A stretch of 17,568 bases of DNA from Gammaproteobacteria bacterium. GTDB taxonomy: Bacteria > Pseudomonadota > Gammaproteobacteria > Arenicellales > JAANXG01. The notes under the pieces are model-generated. The model was not told where the DNA came from and did no database searches. It saw only the letters and a list, made by a program, of their open reading frames with translations. The number at the start of each line of letters is the position of its first letter. The first letter of the stretch is position 1. The position numbers and the translations under genes were made by a program. Where the stretch lies: NCBI GenBank assembly GCA_018263405.1, contig JAANXG010000024.1:1-17568 (forward strand), in the 5' to 3' direction. This document shows, one piece after another, positions 16,566 through 17,568 of the stretch.

Positions 16566-17293
16566 ACGGCCCGGCGCGGGCCAACTGGTACCACCTGGGG
16601 GAACGATCGGCGGTAGTGACCGGGGGCGCCCGCGGGCTGGGCCTTGCCATCGCCGAACGGCTCGCGCAGGCGAACTGCCGGGTGCACATTTTCGACTTGA
16701 GCGTGGACGACCCCGCCGGCTTGCCGGGCGTATTTCATTCGGTCGATATCACCGATGCCGGGTCGGTTGCCGACTCAATCGGCGCCCTCGACGACACCCC
16801 GACCCTGCTCGTCAACAACGCGGGCATTACCCGTGATCGAACGCTGCTGAAGATGCAGGATGACGAATGGCAGTCGGTGATCGATACCAACTTAACCGGA
16901 TCGTTCAATATGATTCGGGCCCTGGCGCCGCTCATGGCAGCCGCCGGATACGGCAGGATCGTCAACATCTCATCGATCAACGGCCTGCGGGGGAAATTCG
17001 GCCAGGCCAACTACACCGCGGCGAAAGCCGGTCTCGTCGGCCTGACCAAGACCGCCGCGCGCGAGCTGGGGCCCAAGTGCATCACGGTCAACGCGGTGGC
17101 GCCGGGAATGGTCGAAACGGAGATGACCTCGTCATTACCGCCGGAGATCGTGGAAAAGGCCAGATCCGAAACCGTATCCGGTCATCTGGCAAACGCGGAC
17201 GACATCGCCGACTCGGTCCTGTTCCTGCTGTCGGAGCCGGCCGGCGCGATCACCGGAAGTGTACTGAAGGTCGACGCAGGCCAGTACTTGTAA
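16562..17293 (+). CDS. Short-chain dehydrogenase (FabG-like), candidate 3-hydroxyacyl-CoA dehydrogenase
   Basis: 243-aa classical SDR. Cofactor loop TGGARGLG is at 20-27, NNAG at 85-88, N110, catalytic S138 (NISSING), and Y151-x3-K155 (YTAAK). The end of beta-2 reads HIFDLS with an aspartate at 45, where NADPH-dependent FabG/PhaB proteins carry a basic residue, so NAD is the likely cofactor. That favours an oxidative role. Overall similarity (NNAGITRDRTLLKMQDDEW) is to FabG/acetoacetyl-CoA reductases. GTG 16562 overlaps the GNAT copy 2 stop (GTGA). The best inference is oxidation of 3-hydroxypimelyl-CoA or another ring-derived hydroxyacyl-CoA, comparable in position to the SDR (bzdZ) of Azoarcus clusters. 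A 2-hydroxycyclohexanecarbonyl-CoA dehydrogenase role is less likely because an Oah-type pathway is present. Confidence 0.88.
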   Translation: MNGPARANWYHLGERSAVVTGGARGLGLAIAERLAQANCRVHIFDLSVDDPAGLPGVFHSVDITDAGSVADSIGALDDTPTLLVNNAGITRDRTLLKMQDDEWQSVIDTNLTGSFNMIRALAPLMAAAGYGRIVNISSINGLRGKFGQANYTAAKAGLVGLTKTAARELGPKCITVNAVAPGMVETEMTSSLPPEIVEKARSETVSGHLANADDIADSVLFLLSEPAGAITGSVLKVDAGQYL

Positions 17294-17386
17294 ATCAGAC
17301 CTACCGGCACCCGGGCGGCCGCGAATAAGCATGCACGCATCGCCTGGGCGCTGCTCTCCAACGACCAACGATACCTGCCCATCTAA
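17294..17386 (+). pseudogene. IS110-family transposase relic (C-terminal fragment)
   Basis: Starting directly after the SDR stop, one frame reads to a stop at 17384-17386 and includes AAANKHARIAWALLSNDQRY (17318-17377). The ANKxARIAWALL pattern is the conserved C-terminal end of IS110/IS1111-type DEDD transposases. Only about 30 codons remain, there is no start, and the preceding RHPG-like residues, which belong to the same transposase region, fall in another frame, so the fragment is also frameshifted. It marks an old insertion or deletion event at the end of the catabolic operon. Confidence 0.6.
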
Positions 17387-17568
17387 GACGTGCCGAAGTC
17401 TTACCGCTACACGAACCGGCAACAGATGGAGACTAGACGATGGGCTAAGTACCCTTGGGCATAAATACACACACGTTCAGCGGGATCGGAAAAGCCGATC
17501 GCCAAGGCACGCGAGCGCAGGACTGGCCCGGTCAATTCAAGCGAGCGTAACGCCGGCGAGGGGCTTTT
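17387..17568. other. Non-coding tail after the IS relic
   Basis: No gene is recognised on either strand. A perfect 6-bp hairpin GATCGG/CCGATC with loop AAAAG lies at 17484-17500 without a following T run. The stretch may be the remainder of the insertion sequence 3' end. No strong terminator for the bcr operon is visible before the window ends, although the last bases (GGGGCTTTT) could belong to one that continues outside. Confidence 0.4.

Overview
The window is a proteobacterial gene neighbourhood for anaerobic degradation of aromatic compounds. Its core is a complete ATP-dependent (class I) benzoyl-CoA reductase of the Bcr type, together with the Thauera-style lower pathway (Dch, Had, Oah), its ferredoxin, and a 2-oxoglutarate:ferredoxin oxidoreductase (KorAB) that can recharge that ferredoxin. 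This gene set, the high G+C content and the tight operons with ATGA/GTGA overlaps point to a facultatively anaerobic, probably denitrifying, member of the Alpha-, Beta- or Gammaproteobacteria. I cannot fix the genus from sequence alone.

Layout. (1) 1-3886, minus strand: a branched-chain-amino-acid-type ABC importer in the order livK, livH, livM, livG. livG runs off the left edge. A strong intrinsic terminator lies between livK and livH. (2) 3887-4217: a 331-bp gap holding the livK upstream region and tandem hairpins. (3) 4218-7278, minus strand: korA, korB and a ferritin-like di-iron protein, all overlapping. (4) 7279-7413: a compact divergent control region with two overlapping sigma70-like promoters and a direct repeat. 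(5) 7414-17293, plus strand: had, oah, dch, bcrC, bcrB, bcrA, bcrD, fdx, two related GNAT acetyltransferases and a short-chain dehydrogenase. Most junctions overlap or are under 30 bp; the exception is had-oah, where a ~104-bp imperfect palindrome sits. (6) 17294-17568: a decayed C-terminal piece of an IS110-type transposase, then no recognisable gene.

How the genes work together. The importer may bring in an aromatic acid or amino acid (inference). No CoA ligase is in the window, so benzoyl-CoA must be made elsewhere. BcrCBAD couples ATP hydrolysis to two-electron reduction of benzoyl-CoA to the cyclohexadiene, drawing electrons from Fdx. Dch hydrates the diene, Had oxidises the alcohol with NAD+, and Oah opens the ring to 3-hydroxypimelyl-CoA. 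The terminal SDR, which looks NAD-preferring, is a candidate for the next oxidation. 2-Oxoglutarate made when the resulting acetyl-CoA is burned feeds KorAB, which re-reduces ferredoxin. The least explained parts are the di-iron protein coupled to korB, the diverged GNAT pair, the overlapping divergent promoters and the had-oah palindrome.
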